A stretch of DNA of 12,217 nt from Candidatus Omnitrophota bacterium (GTDB taxonomy: Bacteria; Omnitrophota; Gorgyraeia; Gorgyraeales; Gorgyraeaceae): assembly GCA_026387215.1 (NCBI GenBank), contig JAPLMC010000071.1:1-12217 (forward strand). Direction: 5' to 3'. The notes beneath the pieces were generated by a model. That model saw only the letters and a program-made list of their open reading frames with translations, did not search any database and had not been told where the DNA came from. The position numbers and the translations under genes were made by a program. Below are positions 1 through 6,325 of the stretch, piece by piece. The stretch's first letter is position 1. Every line of letters starts with the position of its first letter.

Positions 1-874
1 ACGGCTTCCAGCCTAATTTCCTGATTTTCGAAGAATCAAGAGAATAGCGCCTGTCATGGCCAAGCCTGTCAGCGACATAATGAATCATTTTATCGGTTTT
101 GCCTAAATTTTTCAATATAATCTTAGTAAGCTCTATATTAGGAATTTCAAAGTTTCCGCCTATATTGTATACCTCTCCAATCTTGCCTTTATGAAGCACA
201 AGATCAATAGCAGAGCAATTATCCATGACATACAGCCAGTCGCGGACATTCATGCCATCCCCGTAAAGCGGGATTTGTTTATTTGCCAGAAGATTTGTAA
301 TAAAAAGCGGGATTACTTTTTCTGGGTACTGGTATGGCCCAAAGTTATTGCTTGAGCGGGTAATGATAACAGGCGTTTTGAAGGTCGTATAATACGCCAT
401 AGCCAGATGATCCCCTCCTGCTTTGGCTGCTGAGTAAGGGCTATTTGGCCGAATAGGGCTGGTTTCTTTGAAAGAACCCTTGGAGATACTGCCATATGTT
501 TCATCAGTTGAGATCTGGATGAATCTTTTGATATTATGCCTTTTGCTGGCTTCTAGAAGCACATATACGCCGTAGATATTGGTGCGAATAAATTCTGATG
601 CGTCTTCTATGGACCTGTCCACATGGCTCTCAGCGGCAAAATTGATAACTACGTTACAATCTTTTACAATTTTTTCTACAACTTTTTTATCACAGATATC
701 GCCTTTTATAAAAGTATAGCGTTTATCAAGCGCAATATCTCTTAAATTATCCGGATTGCCGCAGTATGTAAGCTTGTCAAGATTTACGATTTTATAAGCA
801 GGGTATTTTTTGAGCATCTGCCTTATAAAATTAGATCCGATAAACCCGCATCCGCCGGTAATAAGTATTTTCAT
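1..874 (-). CDS. rfbB: dTDP-glucose 4,6-dehydratase (RmlB/RfbB), 3' end outside window
   Basis: Converts dTDP-glucose to dTDP-4-keto-6-deoxyglucose in the cytoplasm, the second step towards dTDP-rhamnose and related deoxysugars. The frame is open from ATG at 874 to the left edge, giving 291 residues; the family is usually 320-360, so roughly the last 30-60 are missing. Seen: NAD-binding Rossmann motif GGCGFIG at residues 7-13, the active-site triad region STDETYG with T123, D124, E125, and the SDR pair Y147-x3-K151 in YSAAK. NNFGPYQYPEK follows near residues 175-185, as expected for RmlB rather than a generic epimerase. Thr replaces the more usual Val in TDEVYG. The start ATG overlaps the stop of the upstream small gene as ATGA, implying translational coupling. 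It belongs to the same operon as rmlA and rmlC. The family assignment is firm; the final sugar product is not known because rmlD is not in the window. Confidence 0.95.
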   Translation of the reverse strand, partial: MKILITGGCGFIGSNFIRQMLKKYPAYKIVNLDKLTYCGNPDNLRDIALDKRYTFIKGDICDKKVVEKIVKDCNVVINFAAESHVDRSIEDASEFIRTNIYGVYVLLEASKRHNIKRFIQISTDETYGSISKGSFKETSPIRPNSPYSAAKAGGDHLAMAYYTTFKTPVIITRSSNNFGPYQYPEKVIPLFITNLLANKQIPLYGDGMNVRDWLYVMDNCSAIDLVLHKGKIGEVYNIGGNFEIPNIELTKIILKNLGKTDKMIHYVADRLGHDRRYSLDSSKIRKLGWKP

Positions 875-1215
875 AAGCTCTCTCCGCATAAAAAACTATC
901 TCTATCCAGAGATAACAACGTTTTTAATAGCACTCTATTTTCTTCCGGAGCAGGAAGCTTTTTTACATAAAGCATTGCGAGCATTTCTTTAAAACGCAAT
1001 AGCTCTCTCAGCTTTCTTTTGTCTTTTAAAACCTCTACTGTTAAATATAAAAGTTCAAACGCCCTTTCATAACACAATATTAACTCTCCTGAGTCTTTCT
1101 TGCTAATCCAATTCTTAGCCCTGTTTAATTCATTGGCTATCATGAGAATTTGTTTATAAAAAGGGATACTGCCCCATTTTTCTTTTGTAAGAGTTTTATG
1201 GTATTTAAGAGTCAT
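871..1215 (-). CDS. small helical protein of unknown function
   Basis: A 114-residue protein that I cannot assign to a named family. It starts at ATG 1215 and ends TGA at 871. The composition suggests an all-alpha, soluble protein rich in Lys, Leu and Glu, with no signal peptide or membrane segment. Recognisable stretches are KQILMIANELNRAKNWI near residues 21-37 and ELLRFKEMLAMLYV further on, which look like amphipathic helices. No catalytic motif is evident. It overlaps the DUF5674 gene upstream by 11 nt and rfbB downstream by 4 nt (ATGA), so it is translated as part of the sugar operon. No clear Shine-Dalgarno sequence precedes the ATG, which fits translational coupling. The tight packing and the long uninterrupted frame support a real gene. 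A role in polysaccharide synthesis is only guilt by association. Confidence 0.75.
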   Translation of the reverse strand: MTLKYHKTLTKEKWGSIPFYKQILMIANELNRAKNWISKKDSGELILCYERAFELLYLTVEVLKDKRKLRELLRFKEMLAMLYVKKLPAPEENRVLLKTLLSLDRDSFLCGESL

Positions 1216-1552
1216 GATTAATAAGCTTTTCTACAATATTTTCTATTTTTCCCCGCATAGCCTTATCTTCTATTTCCATTGAATAATTATCCTGGCTAGG
1301 CCTTATATTTATAAAAGACGTATATTCTATAAAATCTTTTTTGCCTTGCAGGGGATATAAATTTATGCCCCAAAGATCTTTTTGCTTAGAGCCATTGTCC
1401 AGCAAAAGCTCTTCTAAATCAGAATGAAGCTCAGCATCAATGGCGATAATCTCTTCTTCGATATCAACAACGGCTTTCACCATGGTCTTAAAATAACTCA
1501 GATGGTTCTGCGTAAGTTGTTTTTTAGTAATTTTTGAGCTTATGATTTGCAT
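1205..1552 (-). CDS. DUF5674 family protein
   Basis: A 115-residue soluble protein resembling the DUF5674 family, as recalled from its core pattern. The segment MVKAVVDIEEEIIAIDAELH (residues about 24-43), the phrase GSKQKDLWGINLYP and the segment INIRPSQDN followed by an acidic residue and a closing helix match that family. Function is unknown. No signal peptide or membrane span is seen. It starts at ATG 1552, inside the last codons of rmlA (29-nt overlap), and ends TAA at 1205 inside the next gene. A purine-rich GGAA lies just before the ATG but there is no full Shine-Dalgarno sequence. The start fits the family length. Long overlaps on both sides indicate co-translation with the nucleotide-sugar genes. 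Family membership is from memory, not a search. Confidence 0.8.
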   Translation of the reverse strand: MQIISSKITKKQLTQNHLSYFKTMVKAVVDIEEEIIAIDAELHSDLEELLLDNGSKQKDLWGINLYPLQGKKDFIEYTSFINIRPSQDNYSMEIEDKAMRGKIENIVEKLINHDS

Positions 1553-2261
1553 TTCCAGCTACCAGATTATTAGCGCGCAACAGCGCTTCATGAGTTCCAC
1601 AATCTGACCACCAGCCGTCCAGAACAGCAAAAGACATCTGATTACATTTTATGTACTCGTTATTAACATCTGTAATTTCAAGTTCGCCTCTATGAGAAGG
1701 CTTTAAGGTTTTTATTATATCAAAAACTTTTTTATCATACATGTAGAAACCTGTAACAGCATAGTCGGATTTGGGGTGTTTGGGTTTTTCTACAATTTTT
1801 ATAATCTGATTTCCATTTATCTCAGCTACGCCGAATCTCTCGGGGTCATCGACTTTTTTCAATAAAATCTTTGCGCCTTTCGGCTGTTTGGAAAAATCGC
1901 TTACATATTGCTTGATAGACTTTTCGATTAAATTATCTCCGAGAATTACGACAATTTTATCATTATCGGCAAAGTGTTCCGCTAAGTCCAGAGCTTCCGC
2001 AATACCGCCCTCGCCCTTCTGGTAAGTATAATTTATATCCTTAAGCCCGAATTCCGAGCCATTGCCTAAAAGGCGCAAAAATTCACCAGCATGATTGCCT
2101 CCTGTAACTATTAAAATATCTTTTATGCCTGCGTCTACAAGAGTTTGGATAGGATAATAAATCATTGGTTTGCCGTATACAGGCAAAAGATGCTTATTAG
2201 TTATGCGAGTTAATGGTTCAAGCCGTTTGCCCAGGCCGCCTGCTAGAATAACGCCTTTCAT
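1524..2261 (-). CDS. rfbA: glucose-1-phosphate thymidylyltransferase (RmlA/RfbA), short form
   Basis: Makes dTDP-glucose from dTTP and glucose 1-phosphate, the first step feeding RmlB. Seen in the 245 residues: nucleotide-binding signature GGLGKRLEPLT at 8-18, NKHLLPV at 22-28, metal-binding LGDN with D109 at 107-110, EKPK at 158-161, GFYMYD at 171-176, RGELEITDVN at 191-200, and the second metal Asp D220 in WWSDCGT. Classical RmlA is about 290 residues; this is the shorter type without the C-terminal helical extension, common in archaea and many uncultured bacteria. The start is decided by a very strong Shine-Dalgarno, GAGGTGAT, which overlaps the stop codon of the upstream rmlC-like gene (9-nt gap). 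Its 3' end overlaps the DUF5674 gene by 29 nt. A related nucleotide specificity (UTP) cannot be excluded, but rfbB and rmlC nearby favour dTTP. Confidence 0.93.
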   Translation of the reverse strand: MKGVILAGGLGKRLEPLTRITNKHLLPVYGKPMIYYPIQTLVDAGIKDILIVTGGNHAGEFLRLLGNGSEFGLKDINYTYQKGEGGIAEALDLAEHFADNDKIVVILGDNLIEKSIKQYVSDFSKQPKGAKILLKKVDDPERFGVAEINGNQIIKIVEKPKHPKSDYAVTGFYMYDKKVFDIIKTLKPSHRGELEITDVNNEYIKCNQMSFAVLDGWWSDCGTHEALLRANNLVAGNANHKLKNY

Positions 2262-2270
2262 GTATCACCT

Positions 2271-2717
2271 CTATCTGTTCCAGTCGTATGGTATATCATT
2301 GTCAAACGCATCCAAGCGATGTTCGTCAGGAGTTTTATAGTTATAAGTCATTGTTGGGACATTAATAACTATCGCCTCTTTTTCGCTTACGCATTTAAAA
2401 CCGTGATATGTAAGTTTTGGTATCTTAACAAGTATCGGGTTATCAGGAGAAACTATAAAATCATTTATTTCTTTATATGTAGGCGAATCTTCTCTAGAGT
2501 CATATATAGCTAATCGCATAACGCCGAATACACAGGTAAAATGATCATCCTGCAACTTATGATAATGCCAGGCCTTGGTCACTCCTGGAAACGCCGTAGT
2601 CATATACACCTGGCCGAATTTCTGGAAAATAGGCTCATCAGAACGCAATATTTCCATAAGCCTGCCCCTGTCATCCGGAATTATCTTAAGCTTTTTTACC
2701 TCAACTCCGTATATCAT
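2271..2717 (-). CDS. rfbC: dTDP-4-dehydrorhamnose 3,5-epimerase-like cupin (RmlC family, short)
   Basis: A 148-residue cupin of the RmlC family, which epimerises dTDP-4-keto-6-deoxyglucose at C3 and C5 before reduction to dTDP-rhamnose. Seen: DDRGRLMEI at residues 15-23, KAWHYHK at 48-54 with H51 at the position of the RmlC catalytic His, IYDSREDSPTY at 71-81, the second cupin motif TYHGFK at 103-108, and YNYKTPDEHRL near the end where canonical RmlC has its catalytic Tyr. Standard RmlC proteins are about 180 residues; this compact type is common in archaea and candidate phyla, so exact activity (3,5-epimerase, 3-epimerase or isomerase) is less certain than the family. The start ATG has an AAAGG Shine-Dalgarno upstream. 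It follows ugd after 54 nt that contain a palindromic element, and its TAG stop overlaps the rmlA ribosome binding site. Confidence 0.85.
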   Translation of the reverse strand: MIYGVEVKKLKIIPDDRGRLMEILRSDEPIFQKFGQVYMTTAFPGVTKAWHYHKLQDDHFTCVFGVMRLAIYDSREDSPTYKEINDFIVSPDNPILVKIPKLTYHGFKCVSEKEAIVINVPTMTYNYKTPDEHRLDAFDNDIPYDWNR

Positions 2718-2733
2718 ATAACCTTTCTATCCC

Positions 2734-2775
2734 ATAATCTTGACAATCTAACAATGTCAGTTTTGTCAAGATTAT
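2734..2775. repeat. 42-bp palindromic element, copy A
   Basis: Arms ATAATCTTGACAA (2734-2746) and TTGTCAAGATTAT (2763-2775) are perfect inverted repeats of 13 bp enclosing a 16-bp core. It lies between ugd and rmlC. The ugd TAA stop (2774-2772) falls inside the element's right arm. The core has the same orientation as copy B. As RNA it would fold as a long hairpin in the ugd-rmlC mRNA. Confidence 0.85.
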
Positions 2776-4061
2776 CTGCCTATTGAGATATATTTGAAAC
2801 CTAGTTTGCGCATTTTGGCAGGGTCAAAAATATTTCTGCCGTCGATGATTAAAGGATTCTTTAATAACTTCTTTATGCGCTTAAGCTCCATGGTTTTAAA
2901 CTCGCTCCATTCTGTAAGTATTAGAAGCGCGTCGCTTCCAGTAGCTGTTTCGTAAGGATCTTTGCAAAAATCCACGCCTTTTAAAAAGCTCTTGGCCTTC
3001 TCCATTGCATGGGGATCATACGATTTAATCCTGGCGCCGGAGAGAACTAAAGAATTTATTATATCTATAGAAGGCGCAAAACGCATATCGTCTGTATTGG
3101 GCTTAAACGCTAGGCCGAGAACGCCAATGGTTTTATTCTTTATAATCCAAAGTTCTTTTTCTATTTTCTTAAGAAAAATATCTTTCTGGGTTTCATTGAC
3201 TTTCCTGACTGATTTTAATATGCTGAATTCATAACCTATTTTTTCTGAAATATTGATAAACGCATCCAAGTCTTTGGGGAAACAAAAACCGCCGTAACCT
3301 ATGCCGCTTTTTAAAAACGCTCTTCCGATTCTTCTATCAAGCCCTATTCCATAACTAACTTTTTCTATATCAGCGCCTGTCTTCTCACAAATATTGGCAA
3401 CAGAATTTATAAAAGAAATCTTGGTGGCAAGGAAAGAATTTGAAGCATGCTTTATAAGCTCTGCGCTTTTTATATCAGTAACTACTATTTCTGCTTTGAT
3501 AGGGCTGTATAATTTAGTAAGAAGTTCCTCCGACTTTTTGCTCTCCACACCTATCACAATCCTATCAGGATGCATAAAATCTTCTATTGCACTGCCTTCT
3601 TTCAGGAACTCAGGATTTGATGCCACATCAAATTTTATGCCTTTTTTATTATTTATCTTTATTGTATGCTCAATCCAGTTGCCTGTTTCAACAGGGACAG
3701 TGCTCTTCTCGATAACAAGGCGATATGAAGGCATATTCTTTGCAATCTGAGCTGCGACATTTTCTACATAAGAAAGATCTGCTTCGCCGCCTTCTTTAGG
3801 AGGAGTGCCGACACAGATAAAAATAATAAGCGATTTTTCTACAGCTTCTTTTATATTATCTGTAAACTCAAGGCGGCCGGCTGAAACATTTTTCTTAACC
3901 ATTTTATCAAGACCTTTTTCAAAAAAAGGCATCTTGAGTTTTTTGAGAAGGGCTATCTTTTCAGAGTCATTGTCTACGCAAATGACTTTATTGCCGAGTT
4001 CTGCGAAACACGCTCCTGTAACCAGGCCAACATAGCCGGCTCCGATGATTGCAACATTCAT
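2772..4061 (-). CDS. ugd: UDP-glucose 6-dehydrogenase (Ugd/TuaD family)
   Basis: Oxidises UDP-glucose to UDP-glucuronate with two NAD+, giving the acidic sugar donor for surface polysaccharides. The protein has 429 residues, normal for the family. Seen: Rossmann motif GAGYVG at 7-12, cofactor Asp D30, CVGTPP at 83-88, EKSTVPV at 118-124, NPEFLKEG at 149-156, Lys in the AELIKHASN stretch at 200-208, catalytic C260 in GYGGFCFPKD, and FKPNTDD at 319-325. The C-terminus GFKYISIGR is a typical family ending. The frame stays open 7 codons further upstream to 4082, but ATG 4061 is chosen because AGGAG stands 8 nt before it and the protein then begins directly with the Rossmann strand MNVAIIGAG. A GDP-mannose dehydrogenase is less likely. 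The stop TAA lies in palindromic element copy A. A separate 23-bp palindrome precedes the ribosome binding site. Confidence 0.94.
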   Translation of the reverse strand: MNVAIIGAGYVGLVTGACFAELGNKVICVDNDSEKIALLKKLKMPFFEKGLDKMVKKNVSAGRLEFTDNIKEAVEKSLIIFICVGTPPKEGGEADLSYVENVAAQIAKNMPSYRLVIEKSTVPVETGNWIEHTIKINNKKGIKFDVASNPEFLKEGSAIEDFMHPDRIVIGVESKKSEELLTKLYSPIKAEIVVTDIKSAELIKHASNSFLATKISFINSVANICEKTGADIEKVSYGIGLDRRIGRAFLKSGIGYGGFCFPKDLDAFINISEKIGYEFSILKSVRKVNETQKDIFLKKIEKELWIIKNKTIGVLGLAFKPNTDDMRFAPSIDIINSLVLSGARIKSYDPHAMEKAKSFLKGVDFCKDPYETATGSDALLILTEWSEFKTMELKRIKKLLKNPLIIDGRNIFDPAKMRKLGFKYISIGR

Positions 4062-4074
4062 ATTTTGCTCCTGA

Positions 4075-4097
4075 TGGTCCACCTGCCAGGTGGACCA
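4075..4097. repeat. 23-bp perfect palindrome upstream of ugd
   Basis: TGGTCCACCTG, one central base, then its exact reverse complement: 11-bp GC-rich arms in an AT-rich gap of 45 bp between lptD and ugd. It is unrelated in sequence to the 42-bp elements. On the minus strand it ends two bases before the AGGAG of ugd and 13 bases before its ATG. No T-run follows on that strand, so it does not look like an ordinary intrinsic terminator. It could be an operator, an mRNA hairpin that affects ugd translation, or a dispersed repeat. Confidence 0.75.
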
Positions 4098-4106
4098 GAT
4101 TATTTG

Positions 4107-5480
4107 TTATTTGGGGTGTGGGTAATAGTCTTTGAAATCAAACGCCATTTTTGGCGAAGCCTTGAGTTTCATGACAACCCAGAATGTTGTACCGCTGTCT
4201 CTCCCTGAACTGATGCTAACTTCAGCCAACCAGCAATGCAAATCTTTTATAACTGTAAGCTCTTTATCTTTGAATTCATTTATATATTTAGTCCCTGAGT
4301 CTTCCACTTCTTTCAAATCATACCTGCTGAATGTCCTAAAAGACCATTCATTATTCAGCTTATAAAACAACTCTGCTGTAAGCTCGCTGACTTTACTCTG
4401 TTCATATCTGGAGCCAACGCCAAACTGCCAGTCTTCAGTTTTATTAAGGTATAAATCCGTATTCCAGGTCTGAAAATCCTTGGTATCAGGGTCATAGCGA
4501 GTATCTGATTCAAACCTAAGCCATTGAAAAGGAGTAAGCTCAAGGTCGCCTTTTATAGCAGAAAACTGGCTGCCAAGGCCTTCAGGTTTATAAAGATAAT
4601 CGCTTGTTATTAACAGATACCCAAGATCAACTGTTTTTAAGCTTTCGCCTATCATGCGTTTTGTCTGAAGTCTGTTTTCAAATCCAAGGGTAAAATTGCT
4701 TTTCTGGTCAATAGCGTCTATGTCGTCGAACTGTTCGAGTTTTGTGTAGTCAACTGAAGGCTGGTGGATATATTTATATTCTATCGTGGGCGTAACAATA
4801 TGGTGGAGCTTATTAAAATCTACTCCCATGAATTTGCCCGAGGTTTCATATGTCTTTGAAAATTTCGTGCTCATGTCAAAGCCTGTATAAAAGGCGGTTC
4901 TGAATTCATCTTTATCGTCATTTAATTCTCTGCTAAAAAACGTATCTCTCATGCCTACAAATGGCGATACGCTCAGAAAATCTACAAGTTTAACAGGAGC
5001 GGACAATTTATTATACACGTCAAATCTTGTTACGTTTAAATCATTTGCATTGTCGCTTGTTTTTTTATTAAGATTAGTGAAGGTGGTATCTGTTTTAAAA
5101 TAAACAGGTAAGTCGAATAATTTCTGGTCTTTAAGATCAAACCGCATCTCAGGAAGCCGCTCAGTAACTGTCTGAAAATGATTGACTCTTTTGCGGCCTA
5201 AAACGCTCAAAGAATATTCAGACTGCCTGTCCAAGGCGTATATATAAGACTCTGGAGAAGATTCTCTTTCATACTCTTCTCTATAAAAATAGTCTTTAGT
5301 CATAGTGGTATCGCTCATGCGGTGATATTCCATGATAGCCATAGTGCGGTCATTGATATCCCAGCGATGCCTGGCCTGAATCCTATACCTCTGCTGTTCG
5401 CCTTTTTCAGATTCATTTCTATCTACGTTGCGCTGATTTGTATAATATGCTCTCAAAAGGCCTCCGCCAAAACCATTCAA
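4107..5480 (-). CDS. lptD: LptD beta-barrel part (3' fragment of frameshifted lptD)
   Basis: This 457-residue frame holds the outer-membrane barrel of LptD, the LPS assembly protein that forms the translocon with LptE. Seen: strings of alternating polar and aromatic strands such as GLLRAYYTNQRNVDR near the start, YRIQARHRWDIND, HHIVTPTIEYKYIHQP in the middle, and the closing TTFWVVMKLKASPKMAFDF, a pattern typical of LptD C-termini. It has no signal peptide, so on its own it could not be exported. The frame opens only with a TTG overlapping the TGA of the N-terminal part, and no Shine-Dalgarno precedes it. Continuing upstream in the same frame gives GGC TTT GAT then an in-frame TAG at 5492-5490. 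I infer one ancestral lptD of about 722 codons, broken near 5500. Its stop at 4107 is followed by the 23-bp palindrome. Confidence 0.85.
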   Translation of the reverse strand: MNGFGGGLLRAYYTNQRNVDRNESEKGEQQRYRIQARHRWDINDRTMAIMEYHRMSDTTMTKDYFYREEYERESSPESYIYALDRQSEYSLSVLGRKRVNHFQTVTERLPEMRFDLKDQKLFDLPVYFKTDTTFTNLNKKTSDNANDLNVTRFDVYNKLSAPVKLVDFLSVSPFVGMRDTFFSRELNDDKDEFRTAFYTGFDMSTKFSKTYETSGKFMGVDFNKLHHIVTPTIEYKYIHQPSVDYTKLEQFDDIDAIDQKSNFTLGFENRLQTKRMIGESLKTVDLGYLLITSDYLYKPEGLGSQFSAIKGDLELTPFQWLRFESDTRYDPDTKDFQTWNTDLYLNKTEDWQFGVGSRYEQSKVSELTAELFYKLNNEWSFRTFSRYDLKEVEDSGTKYINEFKDKELTVIKDLHCWLAEVSISSGRDSGTTFWVVMKLKASPKMAFDFKDYYPHPK

Positions 5481-6274
5481 AGAATATTTCTAATCAAAGC
5501 CCTCTGTCTTTCGTCAACTCTTAAGGTTAATGCATTTTCATCATTTATTTCATACCTGTAACTATTTAATGCGAAAAATCCCCACTTGCTTTTTTTGCCA
5601 GGAATAACATTTATAGTAGGCCAGCCTCCTGATTTTAAGGCAAAGTGATACTTTGGTAAATATACAACCGGCGTATCTCCTACTTTAACAGTAACATCTT
5701 TGGCAACTACCTTGTTAGTGATAGGATAAATCATAACATTTTTGGAAACTATCCTATAATGAGGTTTTGGAAGATTACAGCTTGTTATATAGCCCTTTAC
5801 AACTTTGTAGGCATTATTTGAGAGGAGCTCTATCTCATCTCCAAAAGCATACCATCCTCCTGAGCTAGCCCTGGCTTTTAAAATAACTCCAGTTTTCGTG
5901 TTAAAATTATAGTTTACTTTTTCGCCTTTTAATTCAGCTCCGGGAGTTTTTAGAACAACATTGCCCTCTGCTTCACTATCCTTAGTTTCGGAATAAACAG
6001 TAATTTTATCACAAGTAAGCCTTATGCCTTCGTAGTCTACGGTAATATTGCCTTTACCGACAATCTTTTTATCTTTAGGAAAAAATTCCACCTGGTCTCC
6101 ATTTACTTCTATAGGCTTCCCTCCCTCTGCTGCATATCCCACTCCGCAAAAACTCAAAAATATCCCCAAAAATACACCACAACCTACAATTTTCCCAAAG
6201 CAACCCCATAATGTTGACAATCTGACAATGTCAGTTTTGTAAAGTTTATTGTTTTTTTGCCCAGTCTTACCCAA
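5477..6274 (-). CDS. lptD: LptD N-terminal LptA-like (OstA) domain (5' fragment of frameshifted lptD)
   Basis: The 265-residue secreted half of LptD. Residues about 29-49 form a signal peptide (a Lys-containing n-region, hydrophobic IVGCGVFLGIFLSF, likely cleavage at GYAA/EGG). Residues 50-200 are the periplasmic OstA/LptA beta-jellyroll that receives LPS, with EVNGDQVEFFPKDKKIVGKG, DSEAEGNVVL and RLTCDKITVYS as typical phrases. After RYEINDENALTLRVDERQR the frame runs into ALIRNIL and TGA, where family members continue into the barrel. The start is TTG at 6274 with GGAG six bases before it; no in-frame ATG exists before the signal peptide. An alternative TTG at 6220 would shorten the n-region but has no Shine-Dalgarno. 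Residues about 8-24 are encoded by palindromic element copy B, an odd origin for an N-terminus. The gene follows transaldolase after 47 bp containing copy C. Confidence 0.85.
   Translation of the reverse strand: MGKTGQKNNKLYKTDIVRLSTLWGCFGKIVGCGVFLGIFLSFCGVGYAAEGGKPIEVNGDQVEFFPKDKKIVGKGNITVDYEGIRLTCDKITVYSETKDSEAEGNVVLKTPGAELKGEKVNYNFNTKTGVILKARASSGGWYAFGDEIELLSNNAYKVVKGYITSCNLPKPHYRIVSKNVMIYPITNKVVAKDVTVKVGDTPVVYLPKYHFALKSGGWPTINVIPGKKSKWGFFALNSYRYEINDENALTLRVDERQRALIRNIL
5490..5503 (-). other. lptD lesion: inferred 1-nt loss in a G run plus in-frame TAG
   Basis: On the coding strand, CAG AGG is followed by GCTTTGATTAG. Adding one G to the GGG run at 5502-5500 restores R-G-F-D, then TAG (5492-5490), then K-Y-S-L-N-G-F-G-G-G, which has the beta-strand pattern expected of LptD. 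The total span 4107-6274 is 2168 nt, one short of a multiple of three. A single frame change closer to 5480 is an alternative that avoids the TAG but gives a poorer strand pattern. Whether this is a mutation or a base-call or assembly error cannot be told from sequence alone. Confidence 0.65.
6208..6249. repeat. 42-bp palindromic element, copy B (inside lptD coding sequence)
   Basis: Arms ATAATGTTGACAA (6208-6220) and TTGTAAAGTTTAT (6237-6249) pair at 10 of 13 positions around core TCTGACAATGTCAGTT (6221-6236). The element is read through in the lptD frame and encodes about NKLYKTDIVRLSTL. The core is the exact reverse complement of the core of copy C, 76 bp away. Confidence 0.85.
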
Positions 6275-6283
6275 TGTGACTCC

Positions 6284-6325
6284 ATAATGTTGACAAAACT
6301 GACATTGTCAGATTGTCAAGTTTAT
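6284..6325. repeat. 42-bp palindromic element, copy C
   Basis: Arms ATAATGTTGACAA (6284-6296) and TTGTCAAGTTTAT (6313-6325) around core AACTGACATTGTCAGA (6297-6312). The core contains the nested palindrome CTGACA-T-TGTCAG. It fills most of the 47-bp gap between transaldolase and lptD, and its right arm contains the transaldolase TAA stop (6324-6322). Confidence 0.85.

Noticed and set aside
3394..3750. Open plus-strand frames inside ugd and the GGDEF genes (also 10004-10483, 11049-11393)
   Set aside because: They lie opposite strongly conserved minus-strand genes, encode low-complexity Ser/Leu/Ile/Phe-rich products without family motifs, and have no supporting start signals.
4061..4082. Start of ugd at 4082
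   Set aside because: It would add seven residues encoded by the palindrome and the ribosome binding site itself; ATG 4061 has AGGAG at the right distance and fits the family N-terminus.
4075..4097. Intrinsic terminator between lptD and ugd
   Set aside because: The stem is strong but no T-run follows on the minus strand; on the plus strand the T-rich tail is interrupted and there is no plus-strand gene to terminate.
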